Shown here one piece after another: positions 1-9,037 of a DNA stretch of 64,000 bases (the stretch's first letter is position 1; every line of letters begins with the position of its first letter). The notes under the pieces are model-generated. The model was not told the DNA's origin. It made no database searches and saw nothing but the letters and a program-made list of their open reading frames with translations. Position numbers and translations under genes: made by a program. Origin of the DNA: Streptomyces flavidovirens DSM 40150 (GTDB lineage Bacteria; Actinomycetota; Actinomycetes; Streptomycetales; Streptomycetaceae); assembly GCF_000429085.1 (NCBI RefSeq), contig NZ_AUBE01000007.1, positions 310,001 to 374,000 on the forward strand. Direction: 5' to 3'.

Positions 1-448
1 CGCGATAGCGGACCGTCCCGGCCTTCTTCTCGTCCGCCATGAAACCTTCGAGCACCTCGCGCGGCGTGCCCGTGTCGTCGCCGGTCCAGACACGCAAGTA
101 ACCGATGTTCCCGGCGGGCTTGGCGTCGATTTCGCAGACGAGCTCGACGGTGCCCTGCTTGGCGAGCGAGCCGAACGCGGGGTCGTCGCCGGCGGTCACC
201 TTCTCCGCTGTCCAGTCGGCCGCGGTGCTGAAGGAGACCGGCAGGGCGCACGGCGTACCGGCGCCGCCGACGGTCGCACCCTTGGCGGCGGTCTCGACCT
301 TCGCCCGGCCTTGCGCGCTCTCGCTCGGCCCCTGGGCCGACTTGTCCCGTACGCCCGTTCCGCCGTCCGGGGCCGACGAGCAGCCGGCCAGCATCAGTAC
401 CGCCACTGCCACCGCCGGGACGATGCCCCGTCCCAAGTCCTGCGCCAT
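1..448 (-). CDS. Secreted lipoprotein, C-terminus outside window
   Basis: The ATG is at 446-448 and the reading frame runs off the left edge of the window, so only about 149 residues are visible. Residues 8-23 form a hydrophobic signal segment ending in a lipobox LAGC (Cys23), followed by a Ser/Gly/Ala-rich linker, which predicts a lipid-anchored extracellular protein. The visible mature part has two cysteines (in GTPCALP and VELVCEID) that could form a disulfide. No enzymatic motif is seen. It resembles the many Streptomyces lipoproteins of unknown function. The lipoprotein assignment is firm; the function is unknown. Confidence 0.75.
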   Translation of the reverse strand, partial: MAQDLGRGIVPAVAVAVLMLAGCSSAPDGGTGVRDKSAQGPSESAQGRAKVETAAKGATVGGAGTPCALPVSFSTAADWTAEKVTAGDDPAFGSLAKQGTVELVCEIDAKPAGNIGYLRVWTGDDTGTPREVLEGFMADEKKAGTVRYR

Positions 449-543
449 GAAGTCCCCACCCCTGAGTGTGATTGATCGCCGCAGCGTGCGTGCGGCCACG
501 GATGCCGAGTCCTGCCCCCCTGCACCGGCAAGCCGAGGAAATG

Positions 544-1647
544 TTACTGGGCGATGTGCAGCCGGGCCTCGGACGCGCCGCGCGCCGAGGCCACGGCGGC
601 GGCCTCGGCGTCCATTTTCCTGCGCACCGCGGAGGGCAGCGGTGCGAAGGGCGTGACCGTCAGGTCGAGCTTGCGACCGGCGGCCTTGGCACGCCAGGTA
701 CCGGCGATCTCCGAGCCGACCAGCAGCGCGCCCGGACCGCCGATCGCGCGCCAGATCGCCTTCTCCCTGCTCCTGTCGGGCACGACCAGTCCCCGGTCGC
801 GTGCCTGCAGGAACGGATCGCCCGGCGGAAGCAGCCGCACAAGTCCCCGGCTCTTCGCCGACAGCAGTGCGTCCAGCTCGGAGGCGGGCAGCCAGGCCTT
901 CTTGCCTTCCAGCCGCACCTCGGCCAGGTCGTCCGGCCACACACTCTTGACCACGGTCGGCTTGGTGCCGAGGTACTTTGCCACCTCGACGGGCGTAGCA
1001 GGGCCGAGGAAGCGCAGATAGGCGCGGACCAGCTCGGTGGTCCCGGACGCCGCGACCGGCACGGGAAATTTCTCGCGCAGCGGAGCCAGGACGGTCTTGC
1101 CCCCTTCCGGACGGACACCGATTCCCCCGAAGACCCCGGCCTGCTGGAAGAGCAGCCCGGAGATGTGCTGCGCACCGCACGGCACACACCAGTACGTCAG
1201 CGACTCCGGTACGGACGCACTGACCGCGGTACTGACCTCGCCCTTTGCCATCGGCGCGGTCACCACCTCCCGGAACGCTTCGGCGGTGACCCGAAAGGCC
1301 TCGACACCGAGTCGCGCTCCCTCCTTGATCACCGCGGTGTTGATCCGCGCCGTCGCGTCGGCGTCGTCCACCGGCCAGAGGGCGGCGGCGAGCGCCGGCA
1401 GGTCCGCACGCCGGTGAAGGTGCGGCGCACCGCGGAACGACCAGACGAGTTCGAGGCCGTCAGGGGACGCGCCCCGCGCGGCCAGCGCCTGCCGGGCCGA
1501 TCCGGTCGGAGTGTCCTGCACCCCCATGGCGAGCACGCCGGGTGCGGGGGAGGAGCGGTCGAACCCGTGCGCTGCCACCCGATAGGCCAGCACCTGTTCC
1601 CGGCTTACTTCGTTCCGGCTCGCTTCGTTCCGGTGTGTGCTGCTCAC
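544..1647 (-). CDS. Winged-helix DNA-binding protein (HTH_42/AlkZ-like family)
   Basis: The protein of about 367 residues matches the general layout of the HTH_42 winged-helix family, which includes the AlkZ/YcaQ DNA glycosylases: an N-terminal RVAAHGF...VQDTPTGSARQAL segment, a central winged-helix part (TPVEVAKYLG, VRLEGKKAWLPASE) and a C-terminal half with GALLVGSEIAGTWR. GTG at 1645-1647 is preferred because AAGGG lies upstream; an upstream CTG would add 13 residues. In the catalytic Q-x-Q/D region of AlkZ enzymes this protein reads GVQDT, so glycosylase activity cannot be assumed. Many actinobacterial members are unstudied. The next leftward gene, the lipoprotein at 1-448, has the same orientation. 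Confidence 0.7.
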   Translation of the reverse strand: MSSTHRNEASRNEVSREQVLAYRVAAHGFDRSSPAPGVLAMGVQDTPTGSARQALAARGASPDGLELVWSFRGAPHLHRRADLPALAAALWPVDDADATARINTAVIKEGARLGVEAFRVTAEAFREVVTAPMAKGEVSTAVSASVPESLTYWCVPCGAQHISGLLFQQAGVFGGIGVRPEGGKTVLAPLREKFPVPVAASGTTELVRAYLRFLGPATPVEVAKYLGTKPTVVKSVWPDDLAEVRLEGKKAWLPASELDALLSAKSRGLVRLLPPGDPFLQARDRGLVVPDRSREKAIWRAIGGPGALLVGSEIAGTWRAKAAGRKLDLTVTPFAPLPSAVRRKMDAEAAAVASARGASEARLHIAQ

Positions 1648-1772
1648 AACCGCACCCTTCGCCCGAGCTGTCCGTACCGTACACACAGCCGCAGCGGCCG
1701 GCTCCTCCGGCTCAGCCGCGACTGTCAGAGGTGCGCGCTACGGTCACGTCATGGCAACCACATCACCGGAAG

Positions 1773-3284
1773 TCACGTCAACGCGGGGCCGCTGTCGCGG
1801 TCATGGACGAGATGCCCTTGAGCGTAGGTGGCGGCGACAGCGCGTTCGTCGCCGAGGATCATCAGGGCGAAGAGCCGTTCGGTGAAGTCCTTGGCGACCT
1901 CCGTGCGGCGGGCGAGGGTTGCAGTGGCAGCGAAGTCCAGGACGGTGAAGTCGGCTTCTTTTCCGGGCCGGAAGTTGCCGATGACGTCGTCGAGGTCGAG
2001 TGCCTGAGCGCCGCCGAGTGTGGCCAGGTAGAAGCCGCGGTACGCCGAGAGGGTCTTCCCGCGCAGGGCGGCGACCTTGTACGCCTCGTTGAGGGTGGTC
2101 AGCAGGGAGTAGCTCGTACCGGCTCCGACGTCGGTGCCCAGCCCGACGCTCACCTTGCTCCGGCGCGCGGCGTGGAGGTCGAACAGGCCGCTTCCGAGGA
2201 ACAGGTTGGAGGTGGGACAGAAGGCCACCGACGAGCCGGCCGCGGCGAGACGGGCACGGTCGGTGGAGTCGATGTGGATGCAGTGGGCGAACAGGGAGCG
2301 TTTGGTCAGCAGGCCGTAACGCTCGTACACGTCGATGTACGAGCGGCCGCCGAACAGCTTCTTCACCAGCGCGACTTCGTCCTTGTTCTCCGCCGCGTGG
2401 GTCTGCAGCCACAAGTCGGGGTGTTCTCGCAGCAGTCGGCCCGTCATGGCCAGCATCGCCTCGGTCGACGTCGGGGCGAAACGGGGGGTGATGCTGTAGC
2501 CGAGGCGGTCCTTGCCGTGCCAGCGGCCGATCAGCTCACGGGTCTGTTGCTCGGCTTCGGCGACGCTGCGGTCGCGAAGGTAGGGCGGTGCGTACGGCTC
2601 CCGGTCCATCAGCACCTTGCCGCACAGCATGCGCAGCCCTCGCTGCCTGGACTGCTCGAAGAACGCGTCGACCGAGGCGGGATGGATGGTGGGGAACACG
2701 GTCGCCGTCGTAGTGCCGGCGGCCAGCAGCCGGTCGAGGAAGAATCCCGCCAGCGCCCGGGCGTGCGCCGCCCGGTCGAACTTGGCCTCCGCCGGGAAGA
2801 CGTACGTCTCCAGCCACTCCAGCAGTTGCTTGCCGTAGGACGCGATCACATCGACCTGCGCCGCGTGGATGTGCGTGTCGACGAACCCCGGCACGATCAG
2901 CCGCCCACGGTGGTCGATCGTCTCCGCACCACTGCGCAGCTCTTCAGGCAGGTCGCCGGCCGGGCCGGCGTAGGTGACCCTGCCGTCCTCGCCGATGGCG
3001 AGCGCTCCATCCTCGAACAGTTCCCATGCCGTGGGGTCGGGCGGGTCACCCGGGTCTTTGAAGAAATGCAGCACGTGGCCGAACACCACCCTCGGACGTG
3101 CCCGATGCCGCCCGGCATCACGGGGCGGCGCATGAACCGCCCCGCCCGACCCGCCCGCCCCGCCGTCGGCATGAGCCGCAGGCGCGGAGGAAACAGCCAT
3201 GGCCGGAAGGGCGGCAGCGCCCATACCGACGAGCACACTTCGACGACCGGGCCCAGAGGGGGGTGTCACATTCTCATCGCTCAC
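1773..3284 (-). CDS. guaD: Guanine deaminase with Tat-type signal peptide
   Basis: This amidohydrolase converts guanine to xanthine. Metal-binding and active-site motifs are intact: FVDTHIH (His138 and His140), the TTTATVFPT strand, QTHAAEN, FAHC and GTDVGAGTS. GTG at 3282-3284 is chosen because GAGGAAG lies 8 nt upstream; a longer frame to 3350 exists. Residues 14-40 read GRRSVLVGMG plus a hydrophobic stretch ending AHA, a twin-arginine signal followed by a low-complexity Gly/Ala segment. Guanine deaminases are normally cytoplasmic, so export would be unusual and would imply scavenging of extracellular guanine. The enzyme family is certain from motifs; export is inferred from the N-terminus. 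Confidence 0.85.
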   Translation of the reverse strand: MSDENVTPPSGPGRRSVLVGMGAAALPAMAVSSAPAAHADGGAGGSGGAVHAPPRDAGRHRARPRVVFGHVLHFFKDPGDPPDPTAWELFEDGALAIGEDGRVTYAGPAGDLPEELRSGAETIDHRGRLIVPGFVDTHIHAAQVDVIASYGKQLLEWLETYVFPAEAKFDRAAHARALAGFFLDRLLAAGTTTATVFPTIHPASVDAFFEQSRQRGLRMLCGKVLMDREPYAPPYLRDRSVAEAEQQTRELIGRWHGKDRLGYSITPRFAPTSTEAMLAMTGRLLREHPDLWLQTHAAENKDEVALVKKLFGGRSYIDVYERYGLLTKRSLFAHCIHIDSTDRARLAAAGSSVAFCPTSNLFLGSGLFDLHAARRSKVSVGLGTDVGAGTSYSLLTTLNEAYKVAALRGKTLSAYRGFYLATLGGAQALDLDDVIGNFRPGKEADFTVLDFAATATLARRTEVAKDFTERLFALMILGDERAVAATYAQGHLVHDRDSGPALT

Positions 3285-3467
3285 GGTCCGAGCTTCCTCG
3301 GATACGACGCTCCACCGTCGCAGGACTCCCACCCACCGGCGGTGTCTCACCCGGATGCCCCGCCCCAGGGGGCACGGCCCCGCTCGGACTGTACGACCGG
3401 ATTAAAGCTGTTGGGCGGCGATCACCGAGCCGGGACAATCCGAGTGTTCAGACGCGGGGGAGGGTGC

Positions 3468-4280
3468 ATGGTGGTGTTCGGGTGTGCGGGGTGCGGCGCC
3501 GTCCTGACGGCCCCGGTGGCGCAAGTAGCGCTTCCCGTCCATGCCCGCCAGAAGTGGGGAAACGGGGTACTGCTCCCCGTGCTCATGGAACCGGGGACGT
3601 ACGCCGTGGACCCGGAGCCTTCCGGGCCGCCATGGCGGCTGTGGAGCGAGGTCGGAGTGGACGAGGCGGAAGCCCGTGGCGTGTTCGCGCCGGTCCGCGC
3701 CCTGTCCTTCGGGCGGCGAGCGATCGTCGTCGCGCCGGGCGAGATCCGCGGCACCGTCCTGATCCCGGAGCGATGTGGCGGCTACTGCTGTGGGCTGGAC
3801 GGCAGCGACGGCCCGAACTTGGCATGCGAGCAATGCGGGCGGGCGGTGGCGACCCGCATCGACGACTGCTCCCTCTGGCAAGCGGTGCGGCTCGACCCGG
3901 GCGCCGTACGCCGCCTCCCCGCCGTCGGCCCCGCTCCCGAGACGGTCTCCTGGAAGACGCTGGCGCAGGAGCTGCGGGACACGCCGCCGTTCGAGGAGTC
4001 CGGGCACTGGAGCGCACGGTGTGCGGCGGCGGCCGGGGCGGCGCTGGCCCACCTGCTGGCGGCCTCGGCGGGCACGCCCGTGGCCGTCCCCGACGGCCTC
4101 GTCGCAGACACGTTCGGCCGCGCGCTCGACGCGCTGCTCCCGTCCGGGCCGATGCCGAAGACAGTGGCCTTGGCCGGACCGCTCCTGCCCCACCCCGCCC
4201 CCGAACTCGCCCCCGACATCAGCCTGGTTCCGCAGCATCCGCAGACAGGGAGGCATGGCAGCCATCCGGCACCGGCATGA
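3468..4280 (+). CDS. Conserved hypothetical, cysteine-pair-containing protein
   Basis: The frame gives 270 residues from an ATG preceded by a purine-rich GGGGGAGGG. The N-terminus has a CAGC pair in FGCAGCGAVLTAP, and the middle has ERCGGYCCGLDG followed by CEQCGRAVATR. These paired cysteines suggest a structural zinc site. No transmembrane segment or catalytic motif is seen. I recognise it only as a type of hypothetical protein frequent in Streptomyces. Its stop overlaps the start of a small frame (ATGA at 4277-4280). The function is unknown. Confidence 0.65.
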   Translation: MVVFGCAGCGAVLTAPVAQVALPVHARQKWGNGVLLPVLMEPGTYAVDPEPSGPPWRLWSEVGVDEAEARGVFAPVRALSFGRRAIVVAPGEIRGTVLIPERCGGYCCGLDGSDGPNLACEQCGRAVATRIDDCSLWQAVRLDPGAVRRLPAVGPAPETVSWKTLAQELRDTPPFEESGHWSARCAAAAGAALAHLLAASAGTPVAVPDGLVADTFGRALDALLPSGPMPKTVALAGPLLPHPAPELAPDISLVPQHPQTGRHGSHPAPA

Positions 4281-4504
4281 CCGTGCGGTTGGCCGCCGAC
4301 GTGTGGATGCGTCTGGCGGGCTACCACGAATGGTTGCCGGTCCCCGTCACAGGCGGACTGCCCGACGACGTGCAGGACCATCCGTATGCTCCCCGTTCTA
4401 GAACCGTTCCTGGCAGCAACGGTGACCGTGCCGCGGAAGGCCTGGGCGGCCGGGTGGATTGTGAGTCGTCCGCCGGTGTATCAGCGGGGGCGCCGGGCAG
4501 TTGA
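4277..4504 (+). CDS. Possible small translationally coupled protein
   Basis: A 75-codon frame starts at an ATG that overlaps the stop codon of the preceding gene as ATGA. It encodes a plausible globular start (TVRLAADVWMRLAGYHEW) and then a less convincing, Ala/Gly/Arg-rich end. It stops just before the FMN-reductase gene. Coupling is the only positional support; it may be a decayed fragment or not a gene. Confidence 0.3.
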   Translation: MTVRLAADVWMRLAGYHEWLPVPVTGGLPDDVQDHPYAPRSRTVPGSNGDRAAEGLGGRVDCESSAGVSAGAPGS

Positions 4505-4510
4505 CCATGC

Positions 4511-5116
4511 ATGCGAGCTCTAGTCATCAACTGCACCCTCAAGCCCTCTCCGCAGCCGTCGAACACCGAGGCGCTGGCCGAGGTGGTCACCGCGGAACTG
4601 GTGTCGCGGGGGGTGAGCGTGGAGTCTGTGCGGGCCGTGGACCTTAATCTGCGGCCTGGAGTGAAGTCGGACATGGGCACCGGTGACGACTGGCCACAGG
4701 TACATGCGCAGCTGCTGAACTCCGAGATCCTCATCATCGCCTCCCCGACCTGGCTCGGCCGGCCCTCGTCGGTCGCGCAGCGGGTGCTGGAGCGCATGGA
4801 CGCCATGCTCTCGGAGACGGACGACCAGGACCGGCCGGTGGCGTACAACCGGGTCGCCGGCGTCGTGGTGACCGGAAACGAGGACGGCGCCCACCACGTC
4901 ATCAGTGAAATCGGCGGAGCACTCGGTGACATCGGATACACGATTCCGGGCCAGGCCTGGACGTACTGGCACCTCGGCCCCGGTGCCGGCCCGGACTACC
5001 TCGACGACGAGCGCGGCCACGACTGGGCCCACAAAACCGCCCGTGCCATGGCCGCCAACCTGCACACCACCGCCGAAGCCCTCGCCGCGCACCCCTTGCA
5101 GGCACCGCCGGCCTGA
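4511..5116 (+). CDS. NADPH-dependent FMN reductase / flavodoxin-like oxidoreductase
   Basis: The 201-residue protein has the flavodoxin-like fold of the NADPH-dependent FMN reductase family. The start is a beta strand and phosphate-binding loop (ALVINCTLKPSPQPSNTE), followed by LIIASPTWLGRPSSVAQRVLERMD and GVVVTGNEDGAHHVISEIGGAL. These are the flavin-phosphate loop and the W/Y-containing isoalloxazine loop of the family. No signal peptide is present, so it acts in the cytoplasm reducing flavins or quinone-like substrates. The natural substrate cannot be told from sequence. Nothing nearby ties it to a pathway. Confidence 0.85.
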   Translation: MRALVINCTLKPSPQPSNTEALAEVVTAELVSRGVSVESVRAVDLNLRPGVKSDMGTGDDWPQVHAQLLNSEILIIASPTWLGRPSSVAQRVLERMDAMLSETDDQDRPVAYNRVAGVVVTGNEDGAHHVISEIGGALGDIGYTIPGQAWTYWHLGPGAGPDYLDDERGHDWAHKTARAMAANLHTTAEALAAHPLQAPPA

Positions 5117-5491
5117 AGGGCCATCTCGTGTCCGCCGATGGTGGCTGCGGGACGTAGCCTTGGCCGCTGAACCGGCCATTCCGAGAGCGGCAAGGGGGGC
5201 GGTGTACCTATCGGATCGGTGGGTGTTGAGTAGGCGCGTCCGCACAACAAGCCAACCCCCCTCCCGGAGCCGCCGGTTACCGTACTGGTCGTCGTCGACG
5301 ACGAACCACCCCGACCGGGCTGCGACCCGTGCTGTCCGTCAAATCCGGCCTCGCCGACCCTGGGTGCGCTCGCACCCAGGCGGTGGTGGCAGCGCCGCCA
5401 CGAGCCTGCGCGCCTTCCTCACTGGCGTGGGCGTGACGGCGGCAGCGGCGGCGCTCGTCCTCGGCGCCGGTACGTCGCGGCGCGGACGGCG
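5117..5491. other. Gap without a convincing gene
   Basis: No frame here has a ribosome site and a recognisable protein. The right end (about 5400-5490) encodes, in shifting frames, Ala-rich hydrophobic sequence that appears to be the front of the membrane-protein remnant at 5492-5707. Confidence 0.5.
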
Positions 5492-5707
5492 GTGGGCCGA
5501 GCTCCGCTGTGGGCGGCCATCGGCACGCACCTGACCTTCCTGACCGTCAACCGGATCGTTCTGGAAGGCGACCGGCGCCATGCGGGCTGGTCCGTAGCCC
5601 AGCTGACACCGGACGCGCTCCTGCTCATTCTCACGTACCTTCTGGTCGCAATCGCCGGTTTCGCGCTGTGTCGACGCCTGGGACAGCGCCAGGAAGCGGG
5701 GCCGTGA
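5492..5707 (+). pseudogene. C-terminal remnant of a multi-pass membrane protein (CPBP-like?)
   Basis: A 71-residue frame encodes LWAAIGTHLTFLTVNRIVLEG and a last hydrophobic helix DALLLILTYLLVAIAGFAL, followed by basic residues. This looks like the last two helices of an intramembrane protein; the G-x-H...N pattern recalls CPBP/Abi intramembrane proteases, but the spacing is not exact. Upstream sequence (about 5410-5490) continues the hydrophobic character only after a frame change. I read it as a decayed fragment, with low certainty about the family. Confidence 0.35.
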
Positions 5708-5774
5708 CGGAAATTCGGATGACTACTGATGGGCATGGGGGGTACTCAAAAGATTTTTCCCGCCGCGAATACTG

Positions 5775-5990
5775 GTGACCGGACGGGGCAAGCGCCCAGA
5801 TGTGAACGGCGACCAAGAGCGTGGCAACGAGAATCCGCAGGCTGAACAGCCGGCTGGGGACCAGACCGTGGAGGACGTGGCGGACGCCGTGTCCGCCACC
5901 GTCACTTCATTGCGCCGGCAGGCGGCCAGGGTGCATGCGGGCCTGCCACCCGTCGAGGAAGAACCGGCCACGCCTCCGGCAGTGCCCTGA
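5775..5990 (+). CDS. Small hypothetical protein
   Basis: The 71-residue frame starts at GTG and is acidic and hydrophilic (PQAEQPAGDQTVEDVADAVSATVTSLRRQ), with a predicted amphipathic helix and a Pro-rich end. There is no clear ribosome site and no recognised family. Its amino-acid composition is more protein-like than its neighbours in other frames, which is the only support. Confidence 0.3.
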   Translation: MTGRGKRPDVNGDQERGNENPQAEQPAGDQTVEDVADAVSATVTSLRRQAARVHAGLPPVEEEPATPPAVP

Positions 5991-6117
5991 CCATCGGGTG
6001 GTTTCGGCAGGAGGGCAGGCAGGGGGAGGGGGAGGCCGCCATGGGCGCGGTCCCGGCGACGGCCGGCCCCCGGAACGTTCGGGCAACGTGTGGCCGTCGT
6101 TCCGCGTCCTTGGGGGA

Positions 6118-6564
6118 GTGAACGAACTTCTCGACTCCTCCAGCCCTGACGAATCCGAAGAGACGGTGCGGCCCGGTCCGCTGTGGCGCCACGCCGCGTG
6201 GGCGGCGGGCATCACCGCCTGTGCGGTGGGCGTGGGCTGGGTCAGTGCCCTGTTCCGTATCGGCCCGGCGGAGTACGGGCTGCCGTCCGCCGCGCCGGGT
6301 GCGGTCTGGCCGTATCTCGTCGCCTGGACCGCGACCGGCCTGGCGGCGGCGGCCACGCTGCGGGCCGTGGCCGCCAGGGTGCCGGTCTACGCACCGGGGC
6401 GGACCGCGGCCCTGCTGACCGCCCTGGGCACCCGGCTCTCCCTGGGCTGGCGGCCGGAGGCGCCGGTGCTGGGTGCGATGGCCGCGGCCGCACTGACAGT
6501 GGCGGCCCTATGGTGCGCCCTCGCGCTGCGCTCCGGGTCCTCGGCAACCTCGGCGGGGGAGTGA
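6118..6564 (+). CDS. Small integral membrane protein
   Basis: From GTG at 6118 the frame encodes 148 residues with a hydrophilic acidic N-terminus (NELLDSSSPDESEE) and about three or four membrane helices (WAAGITACAVGVGWVSALF, a Trp/Ala/Leu-rich pair in the middle, and APVLGAMAAAALTVAALW). An alternative GTG at 6088 lies in frame. GGGGGAG sits very close to the 6118 start. No family is recognised; it is likely a Streptomyces-specific membrane protein. Confidence 0.5.
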   Translation: MNELLDSSSPDESEETVRPGPLWRHAAWAAGITACAVGVGWVSALFRIGPAEYGLPSAAPGAVWPYLVAWTATGLAAAATLRAVAARVPVYAPGRTAALLTALGTRLSLGWRPEAPVLGAMAAAALTVAALWCALALRSGSSATSAGE

Positions 6565-6793
6565 CGTCCGGCGGGTGACCGGGAGGTGAAGGCGACGCCG
6601 TCGGGCGGATATCCACCTGGTCGCAGCCCGCGCCTCCCTCACCCGCACCGCGGAGACGCTCACCCGGAGTCAGGCCGCTACGCAGCGTGGCCGCCCACGG
6701 GGTGGCCGCCCCACGGTGGCGTGACACACGCCTGCCTCACCGCAGGTACGGCGCCCGTGAGCGGCCGACACCGCCCGGCGTGGTCCGCTCCGG

Positions 6794-8470
6794 ATGAGCG
6801 GGCGCGAACCGGGTAGCCGTACGGACGGGATCGAACGGGCGGAGGGCCATGCCGTGGGACTCACCGACTGGCTGCTGACATCCGGCGAACGCGGCAACCC
6901 CGCGACCCGCCTGGACAGCCGCCGCCCGGACCGAGCGGCCTGGTCGGACGACAACCACGTGCGGCCCCTGGTCCACGGTGCGACGTACTTCGGAGAACTC
7001 CTCGCCGCGATCCGCGCCCAGCGCGCCGGTGACCTGTTTCTGTTCACCGACTGGCGCGGTGATCCCGACGAGCGGCTCGCGGGTCACGGCACCGAAATCG
7101 GCACCGTCCTGGGCGAGGCCGCGCAGCGCGGTGTGATCGTCAAAGGACTGGTCTGGCGCTCCCACCTGGACCGCTTCCAGTTCAGCGAGACCGAGAACCG
7201 CCACCTCGGCGAGGAGATCGAAGCGGCGGGCGGCGAGTGCCTGCTCGACATGCGGGTGCGTCCAGGAGGTTCGCACCACCAGAAGCTGGTGGTACTCCGC
7301 CATCCCGGCCGCCCCGAGCTCGACGTCGCGTACGTCGGCGGCACCGACCTGTGCCGCAACCGGAACGACGACGCCGCCCACCACGGCGACCCGCAGCCAC
7401 AGCCCATCTCCGCCGCGTACGGACCGCACCCACCGTGGCACGACATCCAGCTCGCCCTGCGCGGGCCCGCCGTCGGCGACATCGAAGCCTGCTTCCGCGA
7501 ACGCTGGGACGACCCGGCCCCTCTCAGCCGCAGCCCCCTCACCCGACTGCGAGAGCGCGCACACCGGGAGGACACCCACGCGGACCCCCTGCCGCCCCAA
7601 CTGCCCGACCCCCGGCCCTGCGGCACGCACACCGTCCAAGTCCTGCGCACCTACCCGAACCGTCTGCTGCGTGGCTACGACTTCGCCCCCAACGGGGAGC
7701 GCAGCATCGCGCGTGGCTACCTCAAGGCGCTGCGGCGGGCCCGTGCGCTCATCTACCTGGAGGATCAGTACCTGTGGTCTCCGCACGTGGTGAAGTTCTT
7801 CGCCGAGGCGCTGGCCGCCAACCCGCGCCTGCGCCTTGTCGCGGTCATCCCCTCCTTCCCCGAACAGGACGGCCGGATCACACTGCCGATGAACCTGGTC
7901 GGCCGGATCACGGCCCTGGAAAAACTGCGACGCGGGGGTGAGGGGCGCGTCGCGGTGTACGGGCTGGAGAACCATGCCGGGACACCGGTCTACGTGCACG
8001 CCAAGGTGTGCGTGATCGACGACGTATGGGCCTCGGTGGGGTCCGACAACATCAACCTCCGCTCCTGGACCCACGACTCGGAACTCGACTGCGCCGTCCT
8101 GGACGCCAGCACCGACCCCCGTGAGCCGCGCGACCCCGCAGGGCTCGGGGACGGTGCGCGCGGTTTCGCCAGGAACCTGCGACTGGAGCTTTCGCGCGAG
8201 CACCTGGACAGGGAGGCCCCCGAAGCGGCTGACGCGCCGGACGTCCTCTGCGATCCGGTGAGCGCCTTCGACGCTTTCGCGGCGAGCGCCGCCGCGCTGG
8301 ATTCCTGGCACGACAGCGGCCGGGCCGGGCCCCGGCCTCCCGGCCGCCTCCGCACCTACCGCCCACCGGACCTCTCGCAACCGGCGAAGGCGCTCTCGAC
8401 GCCTCTGTACCGCCTTTTCGTCGACCCCGACGGCCGGCCCTTCCTGCTGCGCCGCCACAACACGTACTGA
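6794..8470 (+). CDS. Phospholipase D family protein
   Basis: The 558-residue protein carries two PLD catalytic motifs. The first is HHQKLVVL followed by VAYVGGTDLC; the second is the canonical HAKVCVIDDVWASVGSDNINLRS. The two HxK motifs form one active site in this superfamily, which hydrolyses phosphodiester bonds of phospholipids or transfers phosphatidyl groups. No signal peptide is visible, unlike the classic secreted Streptomyces PLDs, so a cytoplasmic or membrane-associated role is more likely. ATG at 6794 is taken; GTG at 6854 (GLTDWLL...) also has a purine-rich site upstream. A decayed LuxR gene follows. Confidence 0.85.
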   Translation: MSGREPGSRTDGIERAEGHAVGLTDWLLTSGERGNPATRLDSRRPDRAAWSDDNHVRPLVHGATYFGELLAAIRAQRAGDLFLFTDWRGDPDERLAGHGTEIGTVLGEAAQRGVIVKGLVWRSHLDRFQFSETENRHLGEEIEAAGGECLLDMRVRPGGSHHQKLVVLRHPGRPELDVAYVGGTDLCRNRNDDAAHHGDPQPQPISAAYGPHPPWHDIQLALRGPAVGDIEACFRERWDDPAPLSRSPLTRLRERAHREDTHADPLPPQLPDPRPCGTHTVQVLRTYPNRLLRGYDFAPNGERSIARGYLKALRRARALIYLEDQYLWSPHVVKFFAEALAANPRLRLVAVIPSFPEQDGRITLPMNLVGRITALEKLRRGGEGRVAVYGLENHAGTPVYVHAKVCVIDDVWASVGSDNINLRSWTHDSELDCAVLDASTDPREPRDPAGLGDGARGFARNLRLELSREHLDREAPEAADAPDVLCDPVSAFDAFAASAAALDSWHDSGRAGPRPPGRLRTYRPPDLSQPAKALSTPLYRLFVDPDGRPFLLRRHNTY

Positions 8471-8606
8471 GGCCAGCGATAATGGGCGGCTTGAGTCAAG
8501 CGCGACCAGACGGGGCGACAGTCGCAGGGGCGAGCCCGCGGCGCCGTGGTGAAGGGACTTCCCCGGCTGCTCGTCGAAAGCCTCGACCGGCCGGCAGCCG
8601 CGGCCC

Positions 8607-9037
8607 TGGTAGCACTTCGTGACGGCCCTGCACCTCCATGGCGGCTGCGGCGACTTCGAACGCGCTCGCACCGGGCTGCTCGACGGGGAATGGCTGCGCC
8701 GCCTTCCGCGCAAGATCGATGCTCGTGATCACCTCCGTGATGCGCTGGAGGTTTTTGAGAAGCTCGGCGCCCGGCCCTGAGCCGGACGGGCCCGGGCGGA
8801 ACTGCGGGCCGCGGGCGAGAGCACTGGCGTGAGTGGCCCCGCGGACGGACGGCTCAGCCGGCTGAACCCGCAGGAGCGTGAGGTCGTACGGGGCTGGCCG
8901 CCACCGGGGCGACCAACCGCGAGATCGCCACGCAGCTCTTCCTGAGCCCCCGCACGGTCGGGCACCACCTCTACCGCGCCTTCCCCGAACTCGGCGTCAG
9001 CTCCCGCACCGAACTCGCCGCGCTCCCGGTCTCATGA
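8607..9037 (+). pseudogene. LuxR-family (LAL-type) regulator remnant
   Basis: Three pieces of one protein can be read. The first, ERARTGLLDGEWLRR...DALEVFEKLGARP, ends at TGA 8778-8780 where this family normally has Trp (ARPW). The frame then continues AGRARAELRAAGES...LNPQEREVV. After a one-base shift near 8885-8895 it resumes with the helix-turn-helix LAATGATNREIATQLFLSPRTVGHHL and ELGVSSRTELAAL, stopping at 9035-9037. This is the C-terminal end of a large ATP-dependent LuxR regulator. The ATPase part is missing upstream, so it is a non-functional remnant. Its stop overlaps the end of the GNAT gene on the other strand. Confidence 0.8.

Noticed and set aside
1542..3467. Upstream part of a 912-residue frame
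   Set aside because: Only the part from 3468 has a ribosome site and protein-like composition; the rest is antisense to the winged-helix and deaminase genes.
6737..8713. A 658-residue minus-strand frame opposite the phospholipase D gene
   Set aside because: Arg/Gly/Val-rich with no domains; the plus-strand PLD motifs are unambiguous.
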